Positions 38,296 through 47,866 of a stretch of 64,000 nt of DNA are shown here, in pieces. Positions within the stretch are counted from its first letter, which is position 1; each line of letters starts with the position of its first letter. Position numbers and translations under genes: made by a program. Source of the DNA: Scilla litardierei (Eukaryota; Streptophyta; Magnoliopsida; Asparagales; Asparagaceae); NCBI GenBank assembly GCA_030789695.1, contig CM061132.1:156842817-156906816 (forward strand), read 5' to 3'. Under the pieces are notes generated by a model, which was given only the letters and a program-made list of their open reading frames with translations, searched no databases and had not been told where the DNA came from.

Positions 38296-38513
38296 TGTTA
38301 GAGAGTAATCAAACTCAAGAGAAAATAGAGATAGAGTTTTTTTAAGAGATGGAAATGAGTAACCATGGCCATATGCCATGGTTCTCTATATATTAATTTA
38401 GTAAGTGAGATGAAGAGCCTCTAGGAGACCAAGAGTCCCCATTACCCATAGTAATGGGACTAATGAGTGGGTAATGAAGGAGGGGAGGCCAAGAGCCTCT
38501 CTCATTCATAACA
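38296..38513 (-). repeat. 3' LTR of Copia-B
   Basis: 218 bp, TGTTAGAGAG...CATAACA. Contains the inverted repeats CCATGG-N7-CCATGG and CCCATTAC...GTAATGGG. In the same orientation as the PPR-like gene and ending 325 bp upstream of its ATG. Confidence 0.93.
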
Positions 38514-38700
38514 CTCCCCCTTACCCATTCTTCACTTTGGTCTCAGTATCTGAGGCAAAGATGGGTGGATGCTTCTGGATCCAGAGTAAGTGTGTTTGTC
38601 TCGTTAAAACCTTAGCTGTGGAAACCCCAGTGGGAAAAACCGAACAGCTTAAGGGAAAAGAGTGCAACCCACGGGTTACTCCCCCTGATCCGTACAAGCT

Positions 38701-41700
38701 TCAGGCTTGCAGGTCTTTCAATTGTCGCATACCAATGTTCTTTACAAGCTTTACAAAAGTACATTTGGGCACAGACTTAGTAAAAAGATCAGCTAAGTTG
38801 TTGCAGGACTGTATCTGCTGAACTTCGATCTGCTTGTCCTCCTTTAGCTCATGTGTTCAGAAAAACTTGGGAGATATGTGCTTCGTCCTGTCGCCCTTGA
38901 TGTAGCCCTTTTGAAGTTGAACAATGCATGCGGCGTTGTCTTCAAATAGGACGGTAGGCTCCAAATCGCCGTTCTTCAGGCCAGTAGATTGAAGAATGTG
39001 TTGGACGACGGATCGTAGCCAATAACACTCTCTACTTGCTTCATGTATCGAAATGAGCTCCGAATGGTTGGATGATGTAGCTGTTGTGGTTTGCTTTACC
39101 GATCTCCAGGAGATAGCAGTACCTCCGTAGGTAAATACAAAACCTGTTTGAGATTTTGCCGTGTGCAGATCAGAGAGATAACCTGCATCAGCATAACCAA
39201 ACAATTTGGGGGAGGCACCTCTCTAATAATAAAGTCCAAGATCAATGGAACCCTGAAGGTATCGCAGAAGATGCTTTACTCCGTTCCAGTGGCGCTTTGT
39301 CGGCGCTGCACTGTGTCTGGCTAGTAGATTAACTGTAAACGCTATATCGGGACGCGTACAGTTAGCCAGATATAGAAGTGCTCCAATGGCACTGAGGTAG
39401 GGTACTTCAGGACCCAGTATCTCCTCCCCCTCTTCCAGTGGCCGGAAGGGGTCCTTATGTACATCTAGTGATCTTACGACCATAGGAGTACCTAAAGGAT
39501 GACATTTATCCATATGAAACTTGCGTAGAAGTTTCTTTGTATAATTAGATTGGTGTAATAGGATTCCACCTCTTAGGTGTTCTATCTGTAAGCCAAGACA
39601 ATACTTTATTTTGCATAGGTCTTTCATTTCAAAAGTATGTTTAAGGCTTTCAGATATCTCTTTGATCTCTGCAGGAGATCCTATGAGATTTAAGTCATCT
39701 ACATATACAGCTATGATGACGAATCCTGTTTCCGTTCTTTTGATAAAGATATAAGGGCAGACTTCGTTATTCGTGAATCCTTGCTGTGCAAGGAAATCAC
39801 TAAGTCTGTTATACCACATCTTTCCCGATTGTTTTAGACCATATAATGATCTATGTAGCCTTACAGAGAATACGTCCCGAGGTATCTCTTTCATCTCTGG
39901 GGGTAGATTAAACCCATCAGGAAGTCTCATATAGATATTTTTATCTATATCGCCATATAGATATGCAGTCACAACGTCCATGAGCTGCATTTCTAGGCTT
40001 TCCAGAGAAGTTAGGCTGATTAAAAATCGGAAGGTGATCGAATCCATGACCGGGGAATACATATCTTCGTAATCAATCCCGGTCTTTGGGAAAATCCCTG
40101 GGCTACAAGGCGTGCCTTATAGCGAACGATCACATTATTTTCATCTCTTTTTCTTATGAAAACCCACTTATATCCCACAGGTTTTACACCTACTGGTGTT
40201 TGGACTACTGGTCCAAAGACTTTGCGTTTCAAGAGTGAGTCCAGCTCTACTCTTATTGCCTCGTCCCACTTTGGCCAATCATCTCTGCGTTTACATTCCG
40301 CTAGAGATCGTGGTTCGACGTCATCGTCATATTCAGTGACGTGAACGGCAATATCGAACGCAAAATCGTCGTCGACGACTATGCTATTTCTGTCCAGTAC
40401 TTCTCCAGTACGTACAAAATTTAATGATGTTTCTCCTATTGTTTCCTCTGCTGGGGAAATCAGGAGGGGAGAAGTAGCTGGTCTGAGCTCAGCATCCTGT
40501 GGAGGGATAATCTTAGTATCACCAGGAGTCTTCCTCTTTCGAGGAACTTTATCTTTTGAACCTGGTGGGCGTCCTCTTTTCATTTGAGGTACAGCCAATT
40601 CTGCTGCCGGTGGGTTGCATCCATCTATGGGGATGTCAATCCTAGCTGGCGTATTGGCAGCAGGGACGTGTAAACGGACAATCTTCTGGTTGTCTGTGAA
40701 TTTATCCGGTAAAAGATGTACTGTATTCTGGATGTGAAGGATCTTCAGGATCTCATCTTCACACAGATTAGTACGCGGATCATATAGGGACAAAAACTTC
40801 TAGTCCCAACTAATGGTCTCAGAAGCTTCTGGCTTCTTAGACTGTGTGCCCAGTTTAGGAAAAAATTTCTCAATAAATTCACAGTCAGCAAAACGTGCCT
40901 TGAATGCGTCACCCGTCAAGGGTTCAATGTATCGTATAATAGAGGGCGAATCAAACCCAATATATATACCTAGACGACGCTGAGGACCCATTTTGGTCAT
41001 CTGAGGTGGTGCTATTTGGACATATACCGCACAACCAAATACTCTCAAATGAGAGATATCCGGAGGTGCGCCATGTGCTAGTTGCATCGGGGATAAAGTA
41101 TGACCTCCAGAGGGTCTTATCGTTATAAGTGATGCGGCATGTAAAATAGCATGCCCCCAAGCATCCACAGGCAACTGGGATTGCATAAGCAATGGACGTG
41201 CAATCCATTGGAGTCTCTTTATAAGGGACTCAGCTAATCCGTTTTGGGTGTGAACATGTGCTATAGGATGTTCAACTTCAATACCCGTTGCCCGACAATA
41301 GTCTTCGAAGACTTGTGAAGTAAATTCTCCGGCATTATCAAGACGTAGTTTCTTGATTTGGCTATCGGGGAAATGAGCACGTAACCTTATTATTTGTGCC
41401 AATAGCTTTGGAAAAGCTAGGTTGCTGGTGGACAAGAGGCACACATAAGACCATTTGGTTGATGCATCAATCAGTACCATGAAGTACCGAAATGGGCCAC
41501 TTGCGGGGTGAATAGGCCCGCAAATGTCACCATGAATTCTCTCAAGGAAGCCATGAGACTCTAATCCCACTTTCAGGAGGGATGGTCTCGTTATAAGTTT
41601 TCCCTTGAAACAAGGGAGACATGGAAATTCACCCTTTTGAAGAATCTTCAGGTTCTTCAATTTGTGTCCACGGGATTCAGAGATGATGTGACGCATCATT

Positions 41701-42170
41701 GATGTTCCAGGGTGACCAAGTCTATTGTGCCAGAGTTCGAACTCTGGCAGTGATTGGCACGTCTGGTGCTCAGTCATATTGGCTTCTATTGGTTGAATGT
41801 ATGTTTGGTAGAGACCCGACGGGAGTCCCTTGAATCGTTCGCAGATGATCTTCCGGTCATCTTTCTGACGAGTTACATACATATATTCAACCGTATTTTC
41901 ATCTCTGGTTTCTAAGTGATATCCGTTTAAACAGAAATCCTTGAAACTTACGAGATTCCTATTCGATTTTGGAGAGAATAATGCATTTTTTATTTGAAGT
42001 CTTGTGTTATTTGGGAGCGATATAATTGCTTCACCAGATCCTTCGATTATTTGGGACAGTCCTGAAATTGTGATAACATGACCGTCATATTTATTTACGC
42101 TATTAAAATAGCAATGATCGCGAAGGATTGTGTGCGTCGAGGCACTGTCCACTAGGCACTTAGACATCAT
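38701..42170 (-). pseudogene. Copia-B pol, three nonsense codons and one frameshift
   Basis: Same domain order as Copia-A: protease DSAST, integrase HNRLGHPG/CLPC and LRLDNAGEF, RT with VYVDDLNL, RNase H with ADAGYLSD, SSNHSE and LFEDNAA. The catalytic residues lost in Copia-A are kept here. Breaks: CAG to TAG at 40800-40802 (between integrase and RT), CAG to TAG at 39223-39225 (RT/RNase H link), TGG to TGA at 38857-38859 (late RNase H), and loss of one C near 40078-40082 in RT. All three nonsense changes are C-to-T or G-to-A transitions, as expected from deamination of methylated cytosine. Confidence 0.9.
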
Positions 42171-42300
42171 CTATATAAGCAAAAACGAAATTTTATTTGA
42201 GCGAAAATGTAAACATTCATTCGAAAATAAAAGTTCGTACTTAAGCAAATAAAAGATGAAGATACATTGAATTCTAAAAAGCATAGATAAATGATAGTGC
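42171..42300 (-). other. Conserved gag-pol spacer of Copia-B
   Basis: 130 nt between the gag stop and the pol ATG, matching the spacer of Copia-A almost throughout. Pyrimidine-rich end TTTTTGCTTATATAG directly before ATG. Possible splice-donor-like words inside are TTAAGTACGA and AATGTATC. Confidence 0.6.
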
Positions 42301-43314
42301 TCAATCGAGAAGGTCGTCGTTCTCGATGTCTTTTGCAGTAAACATTGTTGGCGGCTGAACAGCCGCCAAGTTTGTTTCAGGTAGAGACTTCTGGCTCGCC
42401 TGGTATAGATCCTGGAGGTGGCGAGGAGTGCGGCAGTTTCTGGACCAATGGCCAGTCATGCCGCATCTATGGCATTTATCCTCCCAGTTCTTCTTTGGAA
42501 GTGACACTTGCTCGGTGTTCTTTCGCTTCCAAGTGAAATTTCTTTTTCCCTTATTGTTTTTGTTTGTCTGTGGAGCTGCACCTCTTGGTTGCTTCATTAT
42601 AGCTTTCCCTTTAGTGTTTTTAGCCTTCCTCTTGTTTTTCCACTTCTGGGGAGAACCGTGGTGGGCTTCAGGGATAGGGGCAGTGCCAGCTGGACGTAAG
42701 TTATGAGTTGCAAGCAGTAAATCTCGATTCTGCTCTGCCCTAAGTTGGCATGAGATCAGATCGGAAAATTTCGTGAAATTGTGTTCACGATACTGCTGCA
42801 TGAGGATTGCATCTTTCTCGTGAAACGAGGTAAATGTCTTTTCCAACATGCGTTGTTCTGTCACTTCTTCACCGCACAACTTCAGGCGTGAGGTGATGTT
42901 ATGAAGTGCAGAATTGTACTCAGCGACGGACTTATAGTCCTGAAGTCTGAGGTTTTCCCACTCATAACTGGCACGCGGTAATATAACATCAATTTGATGT
43001 TTATACCGAGCTTCCAGCGCTGTCCACAGGTCCTTTGGATCCTCAACCGTTAAGTATTCGGCCTTTAAGGTCCAATCGATATGTTTCCTAATGTAGATTA
43101 TGGCTTTCGCCTTATCTACATCAGATACAGTGGTTGTAGGGATGCTGCTAGTTGTAGCAGAAGCTTCGTCCGCTGCAGGGGCCGGGGAAGGAGCCAAAAT
43201 GGACCCAAGGAGGGCCATCGAACGCAAGTGGAACTTCAGGTCCACTCGCCAACTCAGGTAATTTGTCCCTGCAGAGTCAAGGACTTCGAAATCGACGCTT
43301 GCCAATTTTGCCAT
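42301..43314 (-). CDS. Copia-B gag, 337 aa
   Basis: Intact gag frame. N-terminal copia gag region (NYLSWRVDLKFHLRSM, AKAIIYIRK, LWTALEARYK, LRLQDYKSVAEYN), basic linker, then a complete zinc knuckle CHRCGMTGHWSRNC near residue 297. It could still make capsid and package RNA, so this copy may be a gag donor even though its pol is dead. Ends in stop TGA before the conserved spacer. Confidence 0.9.
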   Translation of the reverse strand: MAKLASVDFEVLDSAGTNYLSWRVDLKFHLRSMALLGSILAPSPAPAADEASATTSSIPTTTVSDVDKAKAIIYIRKHIDWTLKAEYLTVEDPKDLWTALEARYKHQIDVILPRASYEWENLRLQDYKSVAEYNSALHNITSRLKLCGEEVTEQRMLEKTFTSFHEKDAILMQQYREHNFTKFSDLISCQLRAEQNRDLLLATHNLRPAGTAPIPEAHHGSPQKWKNKRKAKNTKGKAIMKQPRGAAPQTNKNNKGKRNFTWKRKNTEQVSLPKKNWEDKCHRCGMTGHWSRNCRTPRHLQDLYQASQKSLPETNLAAVQPPTMFTAKDIENDDLLD

Positions 43315-45310
43315 TTATCTACGCAATTTAAAATGAGCATGAATTAATTAAAATTCAAAATTCATGCATAAAGAAATAAACGAGTAAAAATGCGGGGATC
43401 GGCCAGATACCCAAAATAATAAACAGTCCAAAGTTCGTTTACAGTCCATAAAAAGGAAAGAAAAATACAACTTCGGAAACCCAAAGTGGGTCCCTATATC
43501 TTCGTCTTCATATGCTGTTGCACCGAGCTTGGGCTTTAAATACAAATTTCCTCACTTACAAATTCTCTCAAAAGAAAAATAAAAGTGCATGGAATGTAAA
43601 TAGGTATACAATGGCCGATCCCGAGAAACACATTTTTACTTATTTAAACATCCACGCAGTTATAAATATGCTACTGGCATAAAAATTAACAAACACGCAT
43701 ATATCTCAAGCAAAACATATGGTAAAGGAAACCAAAAAAAATATAATTATCTCGTGGACCACGTGGAAACGTCATACACCGTTAGGTTAGTTGACTAACG
43801 GCAGAGCGGTCTCAGGATCTTTGAGATAGTTATATTTTGAAAAATAGAGTCCTAGTAAACCATAGATTATAATATGCAAGAGGGATGTTTAAAACAATTT
43901 GTCAACATGGAATATATAAATTATTTTTGATTTTACTTAGGGGAGAGTCCCGTTAAGGAATTGGCATAAGGCCATTATTTAGTATGCTAAAATATATACC
44001 GTTAGGTAATAGGGGCTGCAGACCCAATTAAAATATTTGATAGTCACAAATGGGCTGCAGGCCCAATTCTCAATTTTAATTAAATTAAGTCTACTTTTGT
44101 GTTAGGGAATACCAATAATCCCAAGAACCCTAAATCTGTCTCCTCAAATGCCACCCCTTCACTTACTGTTTCTGTTTTTTTTTCAGTGGTCAGACCCAAT
44201 TCTAAAATACAGGCGTGGGCCAGAATCCCCCTCTACCGGAGTTACTGGTGGCAGCCCCCCCTTCTGGGAGGAGCATAGGGAATAGGCCCCCCCTTCTGGG
44301 AAGAGCATCGCCCCCCCTCTCTCCCGGTTTAATTTGGGAATTATGTTTATGATGTCACATCTTACTCTATTACACAATTATCAATTGGAAAAGAGATGAA
44401 CAGAATAAGATACAGTTACAACACTCGGAATGGATGACTCAACTGATATTATCTCTTCGGTTTGGGGATCAAAGTATGTAATGAGTAAGAAAATTTACAT
44501 GCTCGTAAACCAACTAGTTGTTTACAAGAGATAAATAATGTGGCGTAGACTCAGATTGTACAAACTTTTCTCAGCAATAAAAAACAACCAGATAATATAC
44601 TATTTGTTGGATATTTGCAGATAATCTTTCTACAATTATTAATAACGATAACCATTGGCTACAACTCTTACTGGGCTCCAACCAACCAGGGCCGAGCAAG
44701 TTAATGATAATGGGTCGGCTAATAAACAGAGTAAGCATTTTTTTTTGATTCATCGGTAGTAAATCAGCATTTATTTTTGGGTTTTGCTTAGCATTCCTCT
44801 GGTCGCCACAACCCTAGTTAAAATATATATGATTGTTTATATATTAAAATTTTTTTGCAGATATTTGACAAATCCCTACGGCTACTAGCCATTCCTACTA
44901 GCGAAATTTGCGTGGGCAATGCATGTTACAGAAAAATGCCGATGTCAGGGATTAGAGAAAACATGCAGTATTTATCTGAAATTTGATGACAGTCTGACTT
45001 GAATTTCAGAATTGGGAATTTGGGGATATCAAAAATTTGGGATAAAAGTACATATTTTGTTTGCTTAAGATTGTTTCTCACCTCAATAAACGAGGCGTAT
45101 GTACTTGATATTTATCAAAATTAATCTATATCTACGGGATAAGTAATATACCTCTAGATCAAAGATCTATAGAAGAACAAATAAAATCCGTAGATAAAAA
45201 TACCCGCTCCCGTTGATTGCTAGTCCTTGCAAGAGCTTTGCCGCAACAACAAGATTCCTTCGCAAGAGGGAAAGTTTGTGGGGAGACGGGATGAAAAGAT
45301 CAAAAAATTT
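43315..45310 (-). other. Copia-B leader
   Basis: 2 kb of untranslated leader with no ORF of note. Contains GGGCTGCAGACCCAA (44013-44027) and TGGGCTGCAGGCCCA (44051-44065). At 44,225-44,330 it has three to four C7 blocks with CTTCTGGGAGGAGCAT-type partners, an unexpanded relative of the Copia-A hairpin array. The first 500 bases upstream of gag align with Copia-A; beyond that the two diverge. Confidence 0.65.
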
Positions 45311-45331
45311 AGAGCAAACGTGCTGATAACG
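45311..45331 (-). other. Primer-binding site of Copia-B (tRNA-Ile anticodon-arm-like)
   Basis: The plus strand reads AGAGC, three bases, then CGTGCTGATAACG directly at the LTR edge. From memory, plant tRNA-Ile(AAU) has AGAGC, two bases, then CGTGCTAATAACG spanning D-stem to anticodon stem. The only difference in the 13-mer is G for A34, which is inosine in the mature tRNA and pairs with C. Confidence 0.55.
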
Positions 45332-45549
45332 TGTTAGAGAGTAATCAAACTCAAGAGAAAATAGAGATAGAGTTTTTTTAAGAGATGGAAATGAGTAACC
45401 ATGGCCATATGCCATGGTTCTCTATATATTGATTTAGTAAGGGAGATGAAGAGCCTCTAGGAGACCAAGAGTCCCCATTACCCATAGTAATGTGACTAAT
45501 GAGTGGGTAATGAAGGAGGGGAGGCCAAGAGCCTCTCTCATTCATAACA
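45332..45549 (-). repeat. 5' LTR of Copia-B
   Basis: 218 bp, paired with 38296-38513, about 3 differences. Followed by target duplicate GACTA. Confidence 0.93.
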
Positions 45550-45554
45550 GACTA

Positions 45555-46721
45555 TCTATATTACAATTGAGGGCACATTTTTAATTTGTCCTATGTGGCA
45601 ATGTCACATCAAGTTTTGGAGGGAAATTTTTGGGTTGAAGAGAAATTTGTTGGGAATACACAAAAACATTGAAATTATGAATAGCCTTTTAATATTAGTT
45701 CTGAAAAAAATGTTGTGCACACACACAATCTCATCTTGGGAATGGACGCAAGCTGTGGGAGAATGAACACGGGAGATGATGCCAACTCATTGATCCGCGT
45801 TGCAAAACCCTGTAAAATTTCGATCTCATCTGCTGATATTTCAGGGGAAACTAATAATTATTGATGTTTGTTTAAAATTAGTGGCTCCAAGATTTTTAAA
45901 TGAACAGTGTCCCACGGGCACGTGTTATATGTATACGAAGGCGCCGAAGGCGCCCGCTAAATTTTTTAACGCTGCTTTGTTGTTCCGCGCTTAAGGCACC
46001 CGCTCCGAAATTGTTGTTTTACGTCGAGTTTGTTGTTCTGCGTCGAAGGCACCCACGTCGAATTTGGTGTCCTGTGTCGAAGGTGCATGCGCTGAATTTG
46101 TTATTCCGCGCCGAAGGCGCCCGCGCTATTTTTTAACGCTGATTTGTTGTTCCACACCTAAGGCACATGCGTCGAAATTGTTGTTTTACGTCGAATTTGT
46201 TAAATGAACAGTATCCCACGGGCACGGGTTGCGCCTTCGGCGCTAAATTTTTTAACGTTGATTTGTTGTTCCGCGCCTAATGCACCCGCTCCGAAATTGT
46301 TGTTTTATGTCGAGTTTGTTGTTCTGCGCCGAAGGCACCCACGTCGAATTTGGTGTTCTGTGTCGAAGGCGCATGCGCTGAATTTGTTATTCCGCGCCGA
46401 AGGCACCCGCGCCATTTTTTAACACTGATTTGTTGTTTCGCACCTAAGGCACATGCGTCGAAATTGTTGTTTTACGTCGAATTTGTTGTTCTGCGCCGAA
46501 GGCACCCACGTCGAATTTGGTGTTCTGTGTCGAAGGCGCATGCGCTGAATCCGTTGTTCCGCACCGAAGGCACCCACGCCGAAGGCACCTGTGCAGCTAA
46601 ATATTGTTAGTAAATTTGTTTTTCTTTTAAATTTTGGCTTTGAAAAAAAAATTCGGGGAACAAAGATTTCGCAAGGGAAGATCTTAAATGAACCGTGCCC
46701 GCGGGCACGGGTTATGACTAG
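45555..46721 (+). mobile_element. Non-autonomous Helitron, 1167 bp
   Basis: 5' end TCTATATTACAATTGAGG and 3' end with hairpin CCGTGCCC-GCGGGCACGG followed by TTATGACTAG. Inserted between A (45554) and T (46722), the Helitron target rule. No Rep/helicase coding. The interior is a 167-bp tandem repeat plus two extra copies of the terminal hairpin region. Rolling-circle transposition in trans is the expected mode. Confidence 0.85.
45962..46600. repeat. 167-bp tandem repeat inside the Helitron
   Basis: Units start TTTTTTAAC at about 45962, 46129, 46248 and 46415. Three intervals are 167, 119 and 167 bp; the short unit is cut by a copy of the Helitron terminal hairpin (ATGAACAGTATCCCACGGGCACGGG, about 46204-46228). 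Within units GAAGGCRC recurs about every 30 bases. A first hairpin copy lies at 45900-45925. Confidence 0.8.
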
Positions 46722-47866
46722 TATGTATTTATTGTACGAGGACTACGAGATCAGCGCGGTTATCAGGAAAGGGGTAGGAGTCAAGCTGTATTTTCCAGCG
46801 CAGGTTCGAATCCTACCGGCCCCACTTTTTCACGCTTGTCAGTTTTTAAAATAAACCCATATACAACTTGCTACACTTGTGAGCTTTGCGGGGTTGGTTA
46901 TCGGACATCAATTTGACATCTTGTGGTTTTTGTCATTGTTGATTTGACTCCTCTATATCATGATCGGTTTGATGTCTTGTGGTTTTTTCCATTGCTCGTT
47001 TGACTCCTTCCGTCCATGATTTTTTTCACGCTCTTTTTTTTGTTAATATTTAGAGGAATCAAAGAAAGAAAAATTCAATCATTTATTATCTAGTTTGAGA
47101 AATCTCATCTATAATTATTGTTTACAAGTTTGAACGATAATGACGTGAACAACAATAAAAACACATTCGTCCTTTTTTACTTAATTAATTTTAATAACAA
47201 TGTCTTCTTGCTTCTTATTGTTTAATTTAGTTTTCTATGCTATATCAATCCTTTGATCTCTTTGATTCAAAGCAAGCATTATCCATCCAATTATTTATAT
47301 TTAACTTCAGACTTTAAATGATCATTTCATTGCCTCTTTGTATAGCCTTTTTGTGTCCTAATGATTGTTTTTATTGTTTGTACGTCGTTACCACTATCTT
47401 GTCTATGGAATGCACTTGAGTCAATCTAATTTTCATTTTAGCTACAATTTTGCAGTAAATAAAACAAACAAAAATTATTTCTGTCCAAAAAAATTGTGCA
47501 CCCTCTGAATTTAATTACTGAATCTGTCACTGGCGATGATGACTACTTCATTGGCATCATGACGATGATGTACGTGTGGCTGCATGCATGGGTGGAGCTT
47601 GAAAAGGTAGAGAAAGGGATAATGAAAACGAGGATGGTGATGGTGATAATGGTCATGGTGATGGTGATGGTGGTGATGATTATCGTGAATATGGTGAGAG
47701 GGTGATGACAGGGGGTTGGTAGGAGTCAGAGCACACGACAATGACCAACAGGGATAGCAATGTGCCATTGCGGGTAGAGGAATAGTGAGCAAGGAAAAGA
47801 GAATATAAGAAGATCATGAAGAGGATGATGTGATGGCAATGGCGATAGCATTGACAATGGCGGGTC
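46722..47866. other. Intergenic with (GATGGT)n-like microsatellite
   Basis: No gene seen. An imperfect GATGGT/ATGGTG repeat lies at 47631-47682. A phrase at 47,507-47,533 resembles 9,766-9,806. Confidence 0.6.

Larger units (their letters stand above)
38296..45549 (-). mobile_element. Copia-B: complete Ty1/copia LTR retrotransposon
   Basis: 7254 bp on the minus strand with 218-bp LTRs and a perfect target duplication GACTA (38291-38295 and 45550-45554). Same layout as Copia-A, with closely similar gag, pol and 3' UTR but different LTRs and leader. The LTRs differ at about 3 of 218 positions, so this insertion is younger than Copia-A. Pol nevertheless has three nonsense codons and one frameshift. 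The right edge abuts the 5' end of the Helitron at 45555. Confidence 0.95.

Noticed and set aside
46738..46832. tRNA-like box GGTTCGAATCC with an acceptor-like CGGCCCCA and a T-run after it
   Set aside because: No matching 5' acceptor strand, D-arm or anticodon stem could be found upstream; at most a decayed tRNA or SINE fragment.
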